The translations under genes and the position numbers were made by a program. Source: Novosphingobium sp. UBA6272 (GTDB lineage Bacteria; Pseudomonadota; Alphaproteobacteria; Sphingomonadales; Sphingomonadaceae). Taken from it: a stretch of DNA of 64,000 nt. A model generated the notes under the pieces. The model had not been told where the DNA came from. It ran no database searches and saw nothing but the letters and a program-made list of their open reading frames with translations. Within the stretch, counting starts at the first letter, position 1; each line of letters opens with the position of its first letter. This document shows positions 46,452-54,758 of this stretch, piece after piece. The DNA is taken from positions 52,068 through 116,067 of the forward strand of contig NZ_DJUW01000026.1 in NCBI RefSeq assembly GCF_002440635.1. Direction: 5' to 3'.

Positions 46452-47719
46452 GCCACCAACCCCAACGGGTTCTCCGCGAGGTCCTTGAACGCCTGCATCA
46501 GCTGCGCTCCGTCGGCGCCGTCGATCGCGCGGTGGTCGAAGCTGCCCGTGGCACTCATCACCGAGGCGACCGAGAGCGCGCCGTCGACCACGTAGGGGCG
46601 CTGTTCGCCCGCACCGACCGCCATGATCATCGCCTGGGGCGGGTTGATCACCGCGTCGAACTGCTTGATCCCGAACATGCCGAGGTTGGAGAGGCTGGCG
46701 GTGCCGCCCTGGAATTCGTGCGGCTGCAGCCTGCCGGCCTTGGCCTTGTCGGCCAGCGCCTTCATCTCGGTGCTGATCTGGGCCACGCCCTTCACGGCGG
46801 CGTCGAAGATGATTGGGGTAATCAGGCCCGAAGGCGCGGCGACCGCGACCGATATGTCGGCGCGGCTGTACTTGCGCAGTTCGTCGCCAGCGAAGGAGAC
46901 GTTGCACTTCGGCACGCGGATCAGCGCCTTGGCCAATGCCTTGATCAAAAGATCATTGACCGAGAGCTTTACGCCATCTGCTTCAAGTGCCTTGTTAAGT
47001 TCGCCGCGCAGTTTGAGCAGGGCATCGAGCCGGACGTCGACCGTCAGGTAGATGTGCGGAATGGTCTGCTTGGCCTCGGTCAGGCGGCGCGCGATGACCT
47101 TGCGGACGTTGCCCAGCTTCTCGGCCTCATAAGGAATGCCGAAGTCCGGTACCGGTGCCTGAACGGCAGGCGCAGCGCTGACAGGAGTTGCAGCCGGAAC
47201 GGCAGCGCCGGGCTGCGCACCCTCGACATCGGCCTTGACGATCCGTCCCCCGGGCCCGCTGCCCTTGATGGACTTTAGATCGACGCCCTTCTGCCCGGCA
47301 ATCCGCTTGGCCAACGGGGATGCGATGACTCTTTCGCCAACTCCGGCTGAGCTTGTCGAAGCCTTTGGCGCGGCGGTTGCGCTTGGTGCTTCGACAGGCT
47401 CAGCACGAGCGGGGGTAGGAGCGGAATCAGAAGCTGGCGCGGTTGCTTTCGCTGCTGGCGCCGCCCCGGCATCCTCATCCTCACCAGCCAGCACCGCGAT
47501 CACCGTGCCGACCTTCACCCCTTCGCTGCCCTCGGGCACCGCGATCGAGACGATCGTGCCTTCATCGACCGCTTCGAATTCCATCGTCGCCTTGTCGGTC
47601 TCGATCTCGGCCATGATGTCGCCAGAACGGACTGTGTCGCCCGGCTTGACCAGCCATTTGGCGAGGGTGCCCTCCTCCATCGTCGGAGAGAGCGCGGGCA
47701 TCTTGATTTCGATGGGCAT
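46448..47719 (-). CDS. pdhC: Pyruvate dehydrogenase E2, dihydrolipoamide acetyltransferase
   Basis: 423 residues. One lipoyl domain (1-80, lipoyl-Lys in ETDKATMEF), a flexible Ala/Pro linker (about 80-130), an E1/E3-binding domain (ASPLAKRIAGQKGVDLKSIKGSGPGGRI, about 133-165) and the catalytic domain with the His-Asp motif DHRAIDGADGA near the C terminus. The linker is partly encoded by a REP-like inverted repeat (47345-47404), read as RAEPVEAPSA...ASTSSAG. Substrate for LipA-made lipoate and partner of LpdA. Confidence 0.96.
   Translation of the reverse strand: MPIEIKMPALSPTMEEGTLAKWLVKPGDTVRSGDIMAEIETDKATMEFEAVDEGTIVSIAVPEGSEGVKVGTVIAVLAGEDEDAGAAPAAKATAPASDSAPTPARAEPVEAPSATAAPKASTSSAGVGERVIASPLAKRIAGQKGVDLKSIKGSGPGGRIVKADVEGAQPGAAVPAATPVSAAPAVQAPVPDFGIPYEAEKLGNVRKVIARRLTEAKQTIPHIYLTVDVRLDALLKLRGELNKALEADGVKLSVNDLLIKALAKALIRVPKCNVSFAGDELRKYSRADISVAVAAPSGLITPIIFDAAVKGVAQISTEMKALADKAKAGRLQPHEFQGGTASLSNLGMFGIKQFDAVINPPQAMIMAVGAGEQRPYVVDGALSVASVMSATGSFDHRAIDGADGAQLMQAFKDLAENPLGLVA
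47345..47404. repeat. REP-like inverted repeat inside pdhC
   Basis: Arms GGCTGAGCTTGTCGAAGCC (47345-47363) and GCTTCGACAGGCTCAGC (47388-47404) are complementary over 17 nt with one mismatch, spaced by 24 nt. The same arm sequence recurs after the patatin-like gene and, altered, at the end of lipA. It is in frame and free of stops in pdhC. Confidence 0.8.
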
Positions 47720-47844
47720 GGTTGCCTTCGGGTCCTCACTGGGGAGTGGTTGTCGTTACGTCTCTGGCCAGAAATTGGCGAAACGGCAAGATGCTTGCGC
47801 CGAATACGATTGTATCGGATATCTGGATAGGTGGGGGATCGGCG

Positions 47845-48297
47845 ATGCGCGTTTATCTGGTGATCATGGACGAAACGGAAGAGGCGAGCACCGCGCTACG
47901 CTTCGCCGCGAGCCGCGCCGCGCGCACCGGCGGACAGGTCCACTTGCTCGCGCTGGTCCCGCGCCAGCAATTCGTTGCATTCAGCGGGATTCAGGCGACG
48001 ATCGAGGAGGAAGCCCGGGCCCGGGCCGAGGCGCTGGTTACTTCGGCGGCGGGCAGCCTGATGGCCGGCACCGGCGAAGCGCCTGCGATTGCGGTTCGCC
48101 AGGGCGACGGGGTCAGCGTGATCCGCGAATACCTGACCGAACACCCGGAGGTTTCGGCCCTGGTGCTCGGCGCTGCGGCCAATGGCGGCCCGGGGCCGCT
48201 GATTGCGCACTTCACCGCGATGTCAGGGCAATTGCCCTGCCCGGTCTATATTATCCCCGGCGGGATGAACGACGCCGACCTCGAACGGCTGAGCTAG
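47845..48297 (+). CDS. Universal stress protein family
   Basis: 150 residues from the ATG at 47845, behind a G-rich ribosome site. The UspA-type fold is shown by the N-terminal VYLVIMDETEEASTALRFAASRA, the middle EARARAEALV helix and the end PCPVYIIPGG. The ATP loop usually read G-x2-G-x9-G-S/T is altered here (GAAANGGPGPL), so nucleotide binding is uncertain. It is divergent from pdhC (125-nt gap) and its stop shares a CTAG with the rnr stop. Confidence 0.88.
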   Translation: MRVYLVIMDETEEASTALRFAASRAARTGGQVHLLALVPRQQFVAFSGIQATIEEEARARAEALVTSAAGSLMAGTGEAPAIAVRQGDGVSVIREYLTEHPEVSALVLGAAANGGPGPLIAHFTAMSGQLPCPVYIIPGGMNDADLERLS

Positions 48298-50546
48298 CGC
48301 CGCTTGCCCTGATGCCGGATATTGCCGGGGCGGCCGCGCGGACTGGCAAAGTGTTTGCCTTTCTTTTTGAGCGGCAGCGGCTTCCCGCGCGGTTCGATCC
48401 GGCCTTCGGCGGCCTCGGGCTCGAACTTCAGGGCGCCGGTCAGCGGATTGGCCTCGGCCAGGCGGAGCCGTAGGATCATGCCCAAAGTAAAACGGTCACC
48501 GCTCTGCTCGCCATTCAGCGCCTGCGCCTTCTCATCATGGAAGAACCGTTCGTCGCCCAGTACCGATACCGGAACAAGGCCATCGCCGCCCAGTCCAATG
48601 ATCGTCGCGAACAGGCCAAAGCGCTGAACCCCGGTAATCCGGCATTCGAACACTTCGCCCACCCGCGCGGAAAGCCAGGCGGCGACGTAGCGGTCGATCG
48701 TCTCGCGCTCGGCCTCCATTGCCCGGCGCTCGGCCGCGCTGATCGCTTCCGAGACACGCGTCAGATCAGCGCGATCGCGTTCCGAGAGGCCTGAGCTAGG
48801 CGGCAGGTCGCCGATGGGTCTGGGCTGCTCCAGTCCGAACCCGTCAACCAGCGCGCGGTGGACCAGCAAGTCGGCATAGCGGCGGATCGGCGAGGTGAAA
48901 TGGGCATAGGATCCCTGCGCCAGTCCGAAGTGGCCGGCATTTCGGGGACCATAATAGGCCTGGGTCTGGCTGCGCAGAACTGCCTCCATAATCAGAGCCT
49001 TTTCAGACTCATCGGCAACATCCTTGAGCATCCGGTTGAACAGGCCCGGAGTCACCACCTGGCCCAGCGCGAACTTGCGATCGAAGGTGGCAAGGTAATC
49101 CTTGAGCGCGACCAGCTTTTCGCGGCTGGGCGGCTCGTGAACCCGGTAGACGACCGGGCTGACCTTCGCTTCCAGCGCCTTCGCCGCCGCGACATTGGCC
49201 GCGATCATGAAATCCTCGACCACCCGGTGCGCATCAAGCCGTTCGCGCAGCGCGATTTCTTTGATCTTGCCCTGCTCATCCAGCACGACGCGCCGCTCGG
49301 GCAGCTCCAGCGCGAGCGGATCGCGGGCGTCGCGCGCCTTCTCCAGCGCGCGCCAGGCGTCCCACAGGTTGCTCAGATTATCTGCAGCCTCGTCAGCATC
49401 GATCCGGCGCTGCGCCTCTTCATAAGCGATGACCTCATGAATGCGGACCAGCGCGCGGGTGAAGCGCCAGTCGGAAACTTTGCCCTCGGCGGAGATCTGC
49501 ATGTGGCAGGCCATCGCCGCGCGGTCTTCGCCGGCGCGCAGGCTGCAGACATCGGCGCTCAGCACTTCGGGCAGCATCGGGACGACCCGGTCAGGGAAAT
49601 AGACCGAATTGCCGCGCCGCCGAGCCTCACGGTCAAGCTTGCTGCCGGGGCGGACGTAGAAACTGACGTCGGCAATCGCGACCAGGGCGCGGAAACCGCC
49701 CTGCCCGTCCGGCTCGGCCCAGATCGCGTCGTCGTGATCGCGCGCGTCGCTGGGATCGATCGCGACGATCGGCAGATGGCGCAGGTCTTCGCGGTGATCG
49801 GGGCTGAGCGGCAATCGCGCCGCCACTTCGCCTTCCGCCAGCGTCTCGGGATCGAAGGCAAAGGGGATGCCGTGTTTGTGAATCGCAATCAGGCTGAAGG
49901 CCTTGGGCGCGAGCGGATCGCCCAGCACCGCAGTGACCTTGACGCCCGAGCGCGGACTGCGCCCGGCGGGCTCGGCCAGGACCAGCTGGCCTTCCTCGGC
50001 CCCGCCCAGATCGGCGATCGGCGAGGAATTGCGGACCCGCTTGTCGACCGGGGCGAGCCAGCCCTTGCCGCTGCGATCGATCTCCACCACGCCCAGCACC
50101 TGATCGGCCTGGTTGGGCAGCTTCTTCATCGGGTGAGCGATCCACCCGGTCGCGGTTTCTTCGGTCCGGGCGAGGACACGGTCGCCGCTGCGCAGCGCGG
50201 TGCCCTTGCCCTTTTCGCGCAGGCGCAACCGCGGCGGCGGCGTGGCGTCATCGGGGTTCCAGCTGTCGGGGATCGCCACGGCTTCGCCGTCGTCGGTATC
50301 GATCACCCGCAGCACGGTCACCTTGGCGACCCCGCCGACCCGGTGGAAGGCGGTGCGGTTGCCGTCAATCAGGCCTTCCTCGGCCATATCCTTGAGCAGC
50401 GCCTTGAGCTGGATCTTTTCCTGCCCCTTCAGCCCGAAGGCGCGCGCGATCTCACGCTTGCCGGCGGGATCAGCGCTGGAGGCGATGAAATCGAGGATCT
50501 GCTGGCGGCTGGGGAGGCCGGGCTGCGGGCGCTTGGCGCCGCTCAA
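48294..50546 (-). CDS. rnr: Ribonuclease R
   Basis: 750 residues from a TTG at 50546 that overlaps the DUF805 stop as TTGA. 3'-5' exoribonuclease degrading structured RNA. Helix-turn-helix-like N terminus (PSRQQILDFIASS), cold-shock domains, RNB catalytic centre IDPSDARDHDDAIW with the metal-binding Asp cluster, HFTSPIRRYADLLVHR, an S1 domain (FECRITGVQRFGLFATI) and a basic tail. No ATG or GTG lies between the DUF805 stop and the conserved N terminus; the frame also stays open upstream, but that part lacks similarity and overlaps DUF805. Confidence 0.94.
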   Translation of the reverse strand: MSGAKRPQPGLPSRQQILDFIASSADPAGKREIARAFGLKGQEKIQLKALLKDMAEEGLIDGNRTAFHRVGGVAKVTVLRVIDTDDGEAVAIPDSWNPDDATPPPRLRLREKGKGTALRSGDRVLARTEETATGWIAHPMKKLPNQADQVLGVVEIDRSGKGWLAPVDKRVRNSSPIADLGGAEEGQLVLAEPAGRSPRSGVKVTAVLGDPLAPKAFSLIAIHKHGIPFAFDPETLAEGEVAARLPLSPDHREDLRHLPIVAIDPSDARDHDDAIWAEPDGQGGFRALVAIADVSFYVRPGSKLDREARRRGNSVYFPDRVVPMLPEVLSADVCSLRAGEDRAAMACHMQISAEGKVSDWRFTRALVRIHEVIAYEEAQRRIDADEAADNLSNLWDAWRALEKARDARDPLALELPERRVVLDEQGKIKEIALRERLDAHRVVEDFMIAANVAAAKALEAKVSPVVYRVHEPPSREKLVALKDYLATFDRKFALGQVVTPGLFNRMLKDVADESEKALIMEAVLRSQTQAYYGPRNAGHFGLAQGSYAHFTSPIRRYADLLVHRALVDGFGLEQPRPIGDLPPSSGLSERDRADLTRVSEAISAAERRAMEAERETIDRYVAAWLSARVGEVFECRITGVQRFGLFATIIGLGGDGLVPVSVLGDERFFHDEKAQALNGEQSGDRFTLGMILRLRLAEANPLTGALKFEPEAAEGRIEPRGKPLPLKKKGKHFASPRGRPGNIRHQGKRR

Positions 50547-51133
50547 AACCGCACCGGTGCATCGCCGAAGCGGTTGGGTTCGTCGTCGCTGTCGCGCACA
50601 CCGATCCAGATCACCAGGCCGATCGCCACCCAGGAAAGCAGGCCAAGGCCGCTCTGCGACTGCATCATCTGCGACATGTCCGGCGTTGCCCCCGGCTTCA
50701 TCGATTTCAGCATGGCGACCGAAGCCTCGATCTGGCGCGGAGCCTGGGCCAGCGCGATTCCGTAAAGCGTTCCGGGGACCAGCACGAGCCAACCCGACAG
50801 GTTGCTGTCGTGCAGCCGCCGGACAGTACTGCAGACCACCAGCAGCATCGAGACCACGCCGATCGCAACCCCGATCCAGACTATCCGGGAAAGATCGTCC
50901 GCCATCATGGTCATCATCCGGCTTTGCATAGCGATGACATCTTCAGGCTTGCCGCTAGCGAACGTCTGCATGGTCATGTTCATGATCTTCATCGTCATCG
51001 GAAAGGACACGACCATGCCGGCGGCATAGCGCACCACAAATACCGCCAGCACCCAGTACCAGAAGGTCTGGCGCGCATCCCGGCCATTGGGGTTGGTCAG
51101 GTTGCTCAGCGCGTGCTTGACGGCTCCCCACAT
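50543..51133 (-). CDS. DUF805 membrane protein
   Basis: 196 residues. DUF805 shows in the N-terminal NPNGRDARQTFWYW (usual pattern GRxxRxxFWxF) and the STVRRLHDSNLSGWLVLVP block; about four membrane segments. A Met-rich stretch (MTMKIMNMTMQ to MQSRMMTMM) sits in the first extramembrane loop, which could bind metal, but this is not established. It is 24 nt after proS and overlaps rnr as TTGA. Confidence 0.88.
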   Translation of the reverse strand: MWGAVKHALSNLTNPNGRDARQTFWYWVLAVFVVRYAAGMVVSFPMTMKIMNMTMQTFASGKPEDVIAMQSRMMTMMADDLSRIVWIGVAIGVVSMLLVVCSTVRRLHDSNLSGWLVLVPGTLYGIALAQAPRQIEASVAMLKSMKPGATPDMSQMMQSQSGLGLLSWVAIGLVIWIGVRDSDDEPNRFGDAPVRF

Positions 51134-51157
51134 ATCCGCGTTCCCTTCCTTCGCCGG

Positions 51158-52690
51158 TCAGTAGGCCCGGGCGACGTAGATCGTCTCGACCGCAGGCTTG
51201 CCTGTGAACAGACAGGTACCCGAAACCGGCGCAGCGTCCAGCGGCGTATTGCGCATCGTCAGCTTCAGCGCCTTGAGCCTGGCGACGACCGTTTCCAGCT
51301 CGGCCCCGGTGGGTCGCGACCAGCCCAGTTCAACCCAGCCCGGGTACTTCTGGTCCTCGGCGAAATAGGCTTCGAGCCCGGCCATGTCGGTCACCCCGCG
51401 GTGAATACTGGCATCGCGGCGGGCCTTGGCCTCTGCATAAAGCGAGCGCTGGATATCTTCGAGTTCGGCGGCCGCCGCGGCGAGGAAGGCATCGCGATCC
51501 TGCCCGGCGAAATTGACCTTGCCATCCTCGCGGTAAAGCCGGTCGCGGCGCAGGGCCGAGACTTGCCCATTTGCAGCATCGCGCCCGCCGATCTCCAGAA
51601 TGAGCGGCACGCCCTTCTTGACCCAGCCCCAGCGCTTTTGCGTGGCCTTGCCGGCGCGCTTGTCGAGCAGCACGCGGATCGGCTCACCCAGCGCGGTCTG
51701 CGCGGCGAGTGCGCGGCGCAGGTCCTCGCAATAGGCGAGCAGCGCCTCGTCGCCATCATCATCACGCAGCATCGGCAGGATCACCACCTGGTGCGGAGCG
51801 ATCGCAGGCGGCACGCGCAGGCCATCGTCATCGCCGTGAGTCATGATTACCCCGCCGATTAGCCGGGTCGAAACGCCCCAGCTGGTGGTGTGGCACAGCG
51901 CCTGTTGACCTTCGCGGTCCTGATAACGAATGCCCGCTGCCTCGGCGAAGCCGGTGCCAAGGTAATGGCTGGTGCCGGCTTGCAGCGCCTTGCCATCCTG
52001 CATCATCGCTTCGATCGAATAGGTCGCAACGGCGCCGGGGAAGCGTTCGTTCTCAGGCTTCTCGCCAGCGAAGACCGGCATGGCCAGTTCGTCTTCGGCA
52101 TGGGCACGGTACATCTCGAGCGCGCGGAGCGTTTCGGCCATCGCATCGTCGCGGTCGGCGTGGGCGGTGTGGCCCTCCTGCCAGAGGAATTCGCTGGTCC
52201 GCAGGAACATCCGGGTGCGCATTTCCCAGCGGACCACGTTTGCCCACTGGTTGGTCAGCAGCGGCAGATCGCGCCACGACTGGATCCAGCGCGCCATCGC
52301 CTGGCCGATCACGGTTTCCGAAGTGGGCCGCACGATCAGCGGTTCTTCCAGCTTGGCCTCGGGATCGGGCACCAGTCCGCCCTTGCTGTCCTGGATCAGC
52401 CGGTGGTGGGTGACCACCGCCATTTCCTTGGCGAAGCCATCGACATGTTCGGCTTCCTTGGCAAAGTAGCTGAGCGGAATGAACAGCGGAAAATAGCAGT
52501 TGTCGACCCCGGCAGCCTTGATCCGCGCGTCCATCAGCTTCTGAATCCGTTCCCAGATGCCATAGCCCCACGGGCGGATCACCATGCAGCCGCGCACGCC
52601 GCTTTCCTCGGCCATTTCGGCTTCGGAAATGACTTCCTGGTACCAGGCGGCGAAGTTTTCGGAACGGGTTACAGAGAGGGCGTGCTTCAT
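51158..52690 (-). CDS. proS: Prolyl-tRNA synthetase, archaeal/eukaryotic-like type
   Basis: 510 residues from the ATG at 52690. Class II synthetase. The sequence follows the eukaryotic/archaeal ProRS form rather than the long bacterial form with an INS editing domain: GCMVIRPWGYGIWERIQ, VRPTSETVIG, NVVRWEMRTRMFLRTSEFLWQEGHTAH, and a C-terminal extension ending in Tyr (VYVARAY), a hallmark of that branch. It has no INS domain between motifs 2 and 3. It is divergent from the proline-rich protein gene. Confidence 0.95.
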   Translation of the reverse strand: MKHALSVTRSENFAAWYQEVISEAEMAEESGVRGCMVIRPWGYGIWERIQKLMDARIKAAGVDNCYFPLFIPLSYFAKEAEHVDGFAKEMAVVTHHRLIQDSKGGLVPDPEAKLEEPLIVRPTSETVIGQAMARWIQSWRDLPLLTNQWANVVRWEMRTRMFLRTSEFLWQEGHTAHADRDDAMAETLRALEMYRAHAEDELAMPVFAGEKPENERFPGAVATYSIEAMMQDGKALQAGTSHYLGTGFAEAAGIRYQDREGQQALCHTTSWGVSTRLIGGVIMTHGDDDGLRVPPAIAPHQVVILPMLRDDDGDEALLAYCEDLRRALAAQTALGEPIRVLLDKRAGKATQKRWGWVKKGVPLILEIGGRDAANGQVSALRRDRLYREDGKVNFAGQDRDAFLAAAAAELEDIQRSLYAEAKARRDASIHRGVTDMAGLEAYFAEDQKYPGWVELGWSRPTGAELETVVARLKALKLTMRNTPLDAAPVSGTCLFTGKPAVETIYVARAY

Positions 52691-52764
52691 GGGGCGGCGC
52701 GATAGCCGCTTGGGCATGGCGGGGCAAGGTTTGTGCCAGACGCAATCGGTGTTATGCTTGCGCC

Positions 52765-53538
52765 ATGGCGAAAGGGGAACGCTGTTTGGCAATCGGGGCA
52801 GCCGCCGTGCTGCTGGCATCGGTGCAGCTTGCCGAGGCTCAGGTTGCTACGCGCAATACCGCGGGAACCGCCCCCGCGGATAGCACTCAGACCGGAACCA
52901 AGGTCACCCCGGAACAGGTCATCAAGACGCTCGACGCCTTATCCAAGCTGGTCAAGAAGAAGCCGCCAGCAACCACCGCCACGCCTTTACCGACACCCAC
53001 TCCTGAACCAACTGCAACTGCAGCAGCCGGGATACCCACCGCACCCGCCACGGTCACCCCGTTGGCACCCGCGCCAAGGCCAAGTCCCACCCCGACAGCA
53101 CGCCCCGCTTCGACGCAACCCCAGCCAGCGGCCAAACCGGCCCCAGTTGCTTCAAAACCCGCCGCAACGGCGATCCCAATACCATTACCATTACCAAGCG
53201 CGCCGGCAACGCCGGACACACCTGATCCGCCGCCGCCTGCAATTGTAGCGCCGCCGCCCATCCTGGTTGAGCCACCTCCGCCGCCGCCAGAGCGCAGTCC
53301 GCTGCCTTGGGCCCTGATCGGAGGCCTGCTCGCCGCTGCGGCGGCAATCGGCACCGCGCTCTACCGCTGGTTCTGGCCCAAGCTGGTGTTGAGTTGCACA
53401 ATCGAGACCGGACCGGGCAACCTTGGCACCATGTCCACCCCGCTGGTCAGCGCACCCGAGGCGACTTTCGATCTGCGGATCGAGGTGGGTCAAGCCAGCC
53501 CACCGCGCGGCAATGCAATTCTGGGAGAGCCAGCATGA
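52765..53538 (+). CDS. Proline-rich membrane protein of unknown function
   Basis: 257 residues. Signal peptide about 1-25 (ASVQLAEAQ), a short helical part (VTPEQVIKTLDALSKLVKKK), a long Pro/Ala/Thr stalk (about 68-180, including a run of six prolines), one membrane segment (about 184-202, ALIGGLLAAAAAIGTALYRW) and a C-terminal beta-like domain of about 55 residues. The start (ATG 52765) is supported by the signal peptide. It overlaps the next gene as ATGA, so both are made together. I do not recognise the family. Confidence 0.75.
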   Translation: MAKGERCLAIGAAAVLLASVQLAEAQVATRNTAGTAPADSTQTGTKVTPEQVIKTLDALSKLVKKKPPATTATPLPTPTPEPTATAAAGIPTAPATVTPLAPAPRPSPTPTARPASTQPQPAAKPAPVASKPAATAIPIPLPLPSAPATPDTPDPPPPAIVAPPPILVEPPPPPPERSPLPWALIGGLLAAAAAIGTALYRWFWPKLVLSCTIETGPGNLGTMSTPLVSAPEATFDLRIEVGQASPPRGNAILGEPA

Positions 53539-54110
53539 TCGAACCGGGTCAGATCGAACTCGCCGCGCTGATCCCGCCGGAACGCTTCGATGAAGCCGCG
53601 GCCAGCGCGCGCGAAGAAATGAAGGAAGAAGGCGGCGGCCGGCTGCAGCGGGCCTTGGCCGGGCTTGCTGGCCCGCGGATTGCCGCACTGGTCGATGCCA
53701 AGCTGAAGCAGATCGACCTGATGCCGCTGTTCATCAAGGGCTGGGGCAAAGCGCCGGAAATCGAACAGGCCGTCAAAGCCGCTGAAACGACGGGGGAGCC
53801 GCGTTTCATCCGGCTCGGCAAGCTCGAACAGGATCTCGATCTCTATCCGATCCTCGGAATTTCCGGTTGGGGGCTGACCGCCAGCCCGATCCAGTTCACG
53901 CTGACCCTCAAGGCCGAATTCGAAGCGGTCGAGGTTGGGCTGGACAAGGGCAGCGTGGTGGAGATCGCGGGCGGGCTGTGCCGCCTAGCTGCCGTGCTCA
54001 AGTTCGGCCAGGCAACATTCCCTTCCGGGCTTGACCCGATTGAATGGAAAGTCGGCAAAGGCAGGAAGTTCAAACCCGGCGTATCGCTGCTGGGCTCGAA
54101 GCAGAACTAG
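53535..54110 (+). CDS. Hypothetical protein paired with the proline-rich protein
   Basis: 191 residues, start ATG overlapping the previous stop (ATGA). No signal peptide or membrane segment, so probably cytosolic. Helical N-terminal half (EEMKEEGGGRLQRALAGLAGPRIAALVDAKLKQIDL) and a beta-rich second half (FTLTLKAEFEAVEVGLDKGSVVEIAGG). I do not recognise it. The strict coupling suggests contact with the cytoplasmic end of the preceding protein. Confidence 0.7.
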   Translation: MIEPGQIELAALIPPERFDEAAASAREEMKEEGGGRLQRALAGLAGPRIAALVDAKLKQIDLMPLFIKGWGKAPEIEQAVKAAETTGEPRFIRLGKLEQDLDLYPILGISGWGLTASPIQFTLTLKAEFEAVEVGLDKGSVVEIAGGLCRLAAVLKFGQATFPSGLDPIEWKVGKGRKFKPGVSLLGSKQN

Positions 54111-54113
54111 CGC

Positions 54114-54671
54114 CTAGTCCTTGCCGAGTTTGTCGAGTTTGGCCTGCATTTCCGCCATCTGCTTGCGCAGCGCGGCTATCTCATCGTCCTGACCGCCGCT
54201 CTTCGAAACGGACTTGCCGTCATCGGCCAGGCCCGGAACGAAGGCCGAAGCGGCGGCCTTGAACATCGCCAGATTCTGTTGCGCCAGCTTGGCCAGCGGA
54301 TTGCCTGCCTGGCTTGATTCGAACGCCTCGCGCAGCTTGGACTGGTTGGCGCGGAACTGATCCATGCTGGCTTCCAGGTAATGCGGAACAAGTCCCTGCA
54401 TCGAATTGCCGTACATCCCGATCAGCTGCCGCAGGAAATTCACCGGGAGCATCTGCTCACCCGTCGTGCTTTCCTCTTCCATGATGATCTGCGTCAGGAT
54501 CTGGTGAGTGATATCGGTGCCAGACTTCGCGTCGAGAACTTTGAAATCCACTCCTTCGCGGGTCATCTTCGCGAGGTGGTCAAGCGTAATATAGCTTGAC
54601 GACTTGGTGTTGTAGAGCCGCCGGTTGGCGTACTTCTTGATGACAACGGTTTCGCCCTTGGCGTCGCTCAT
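54114..54671 (-). CDS. phaR: Polyhydroxyalkanoate synthesis repressor PhaR
   Basis: 185 residues. The conserved DNA-binding module KKYANRRLYNTKSSSYITLDHLAKMTREGVDFKV-type N terminus is unmistakable, followed by the PHB-accumulation regulatory domain (LTQIIMEEE, LRQLIGMYG). The C-terminal part ends in a heptad-like coiled coil (EIAALRKQMAEMQAKLDKL). It represses phasin and its own gene until bound to PHA granules. TTGC-rich palindromes lie upstream. Confidence 0.95.
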   Translation of the reverse strand: MSDAKGETVVIKKYANRRLYNTKSSSYITLDHLAKMTREGVDFKVLDAKSGTDITHQILTQIIMEEESTTGEQMLPVNFLRQLIGMYGNSMQGLVPHYLEASMDQFRANQSKLREAFESSQAGNPLAKLAQQNLAMFKAAASAFVPGLADDGKSVSKSGGQDDEIAALRKQMAEMQAKLDKLGKD

Positions 54672-54726
54672 GTTCCAAAACCCCGCAGGGAAAGGCCCCT
54701 TCCGCCCTTGTTAGCACCTGCAATAG

Positions 54727-54758
54727 TTGCAATGCAACAAATCCATGCTGCGCAGCAT
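54727..54758. promoter_or_regulatory. Palindromes upstream of phaR
   Basis: TTGCAATGCAA (54727-54737) and the perfect 14-nt palindrome ATGCTGCGCAGCAT (54745-54758) lie 56-87 nt before the phaR start; the second touches the alr stop. PhaR proteins are known to bind TGC-rich palindromes, so autoregulation is a reasonable reading. Confidence 0.5.

Noticed and set aside
48858..50765. 635-codon open frame antisense to rnr
   Set aside because: No recognisable motifs; rnr on the other strand has complete catalytic motifs.
52887..53354. Minus-strand Gly/Val-rich frame within the proline-rich gene
   Set aside because: Reverse complement of proline codons gives Gly-rich shadow frames; the plus-strand gene has a signal peptide and an ATGA-coupled partner.
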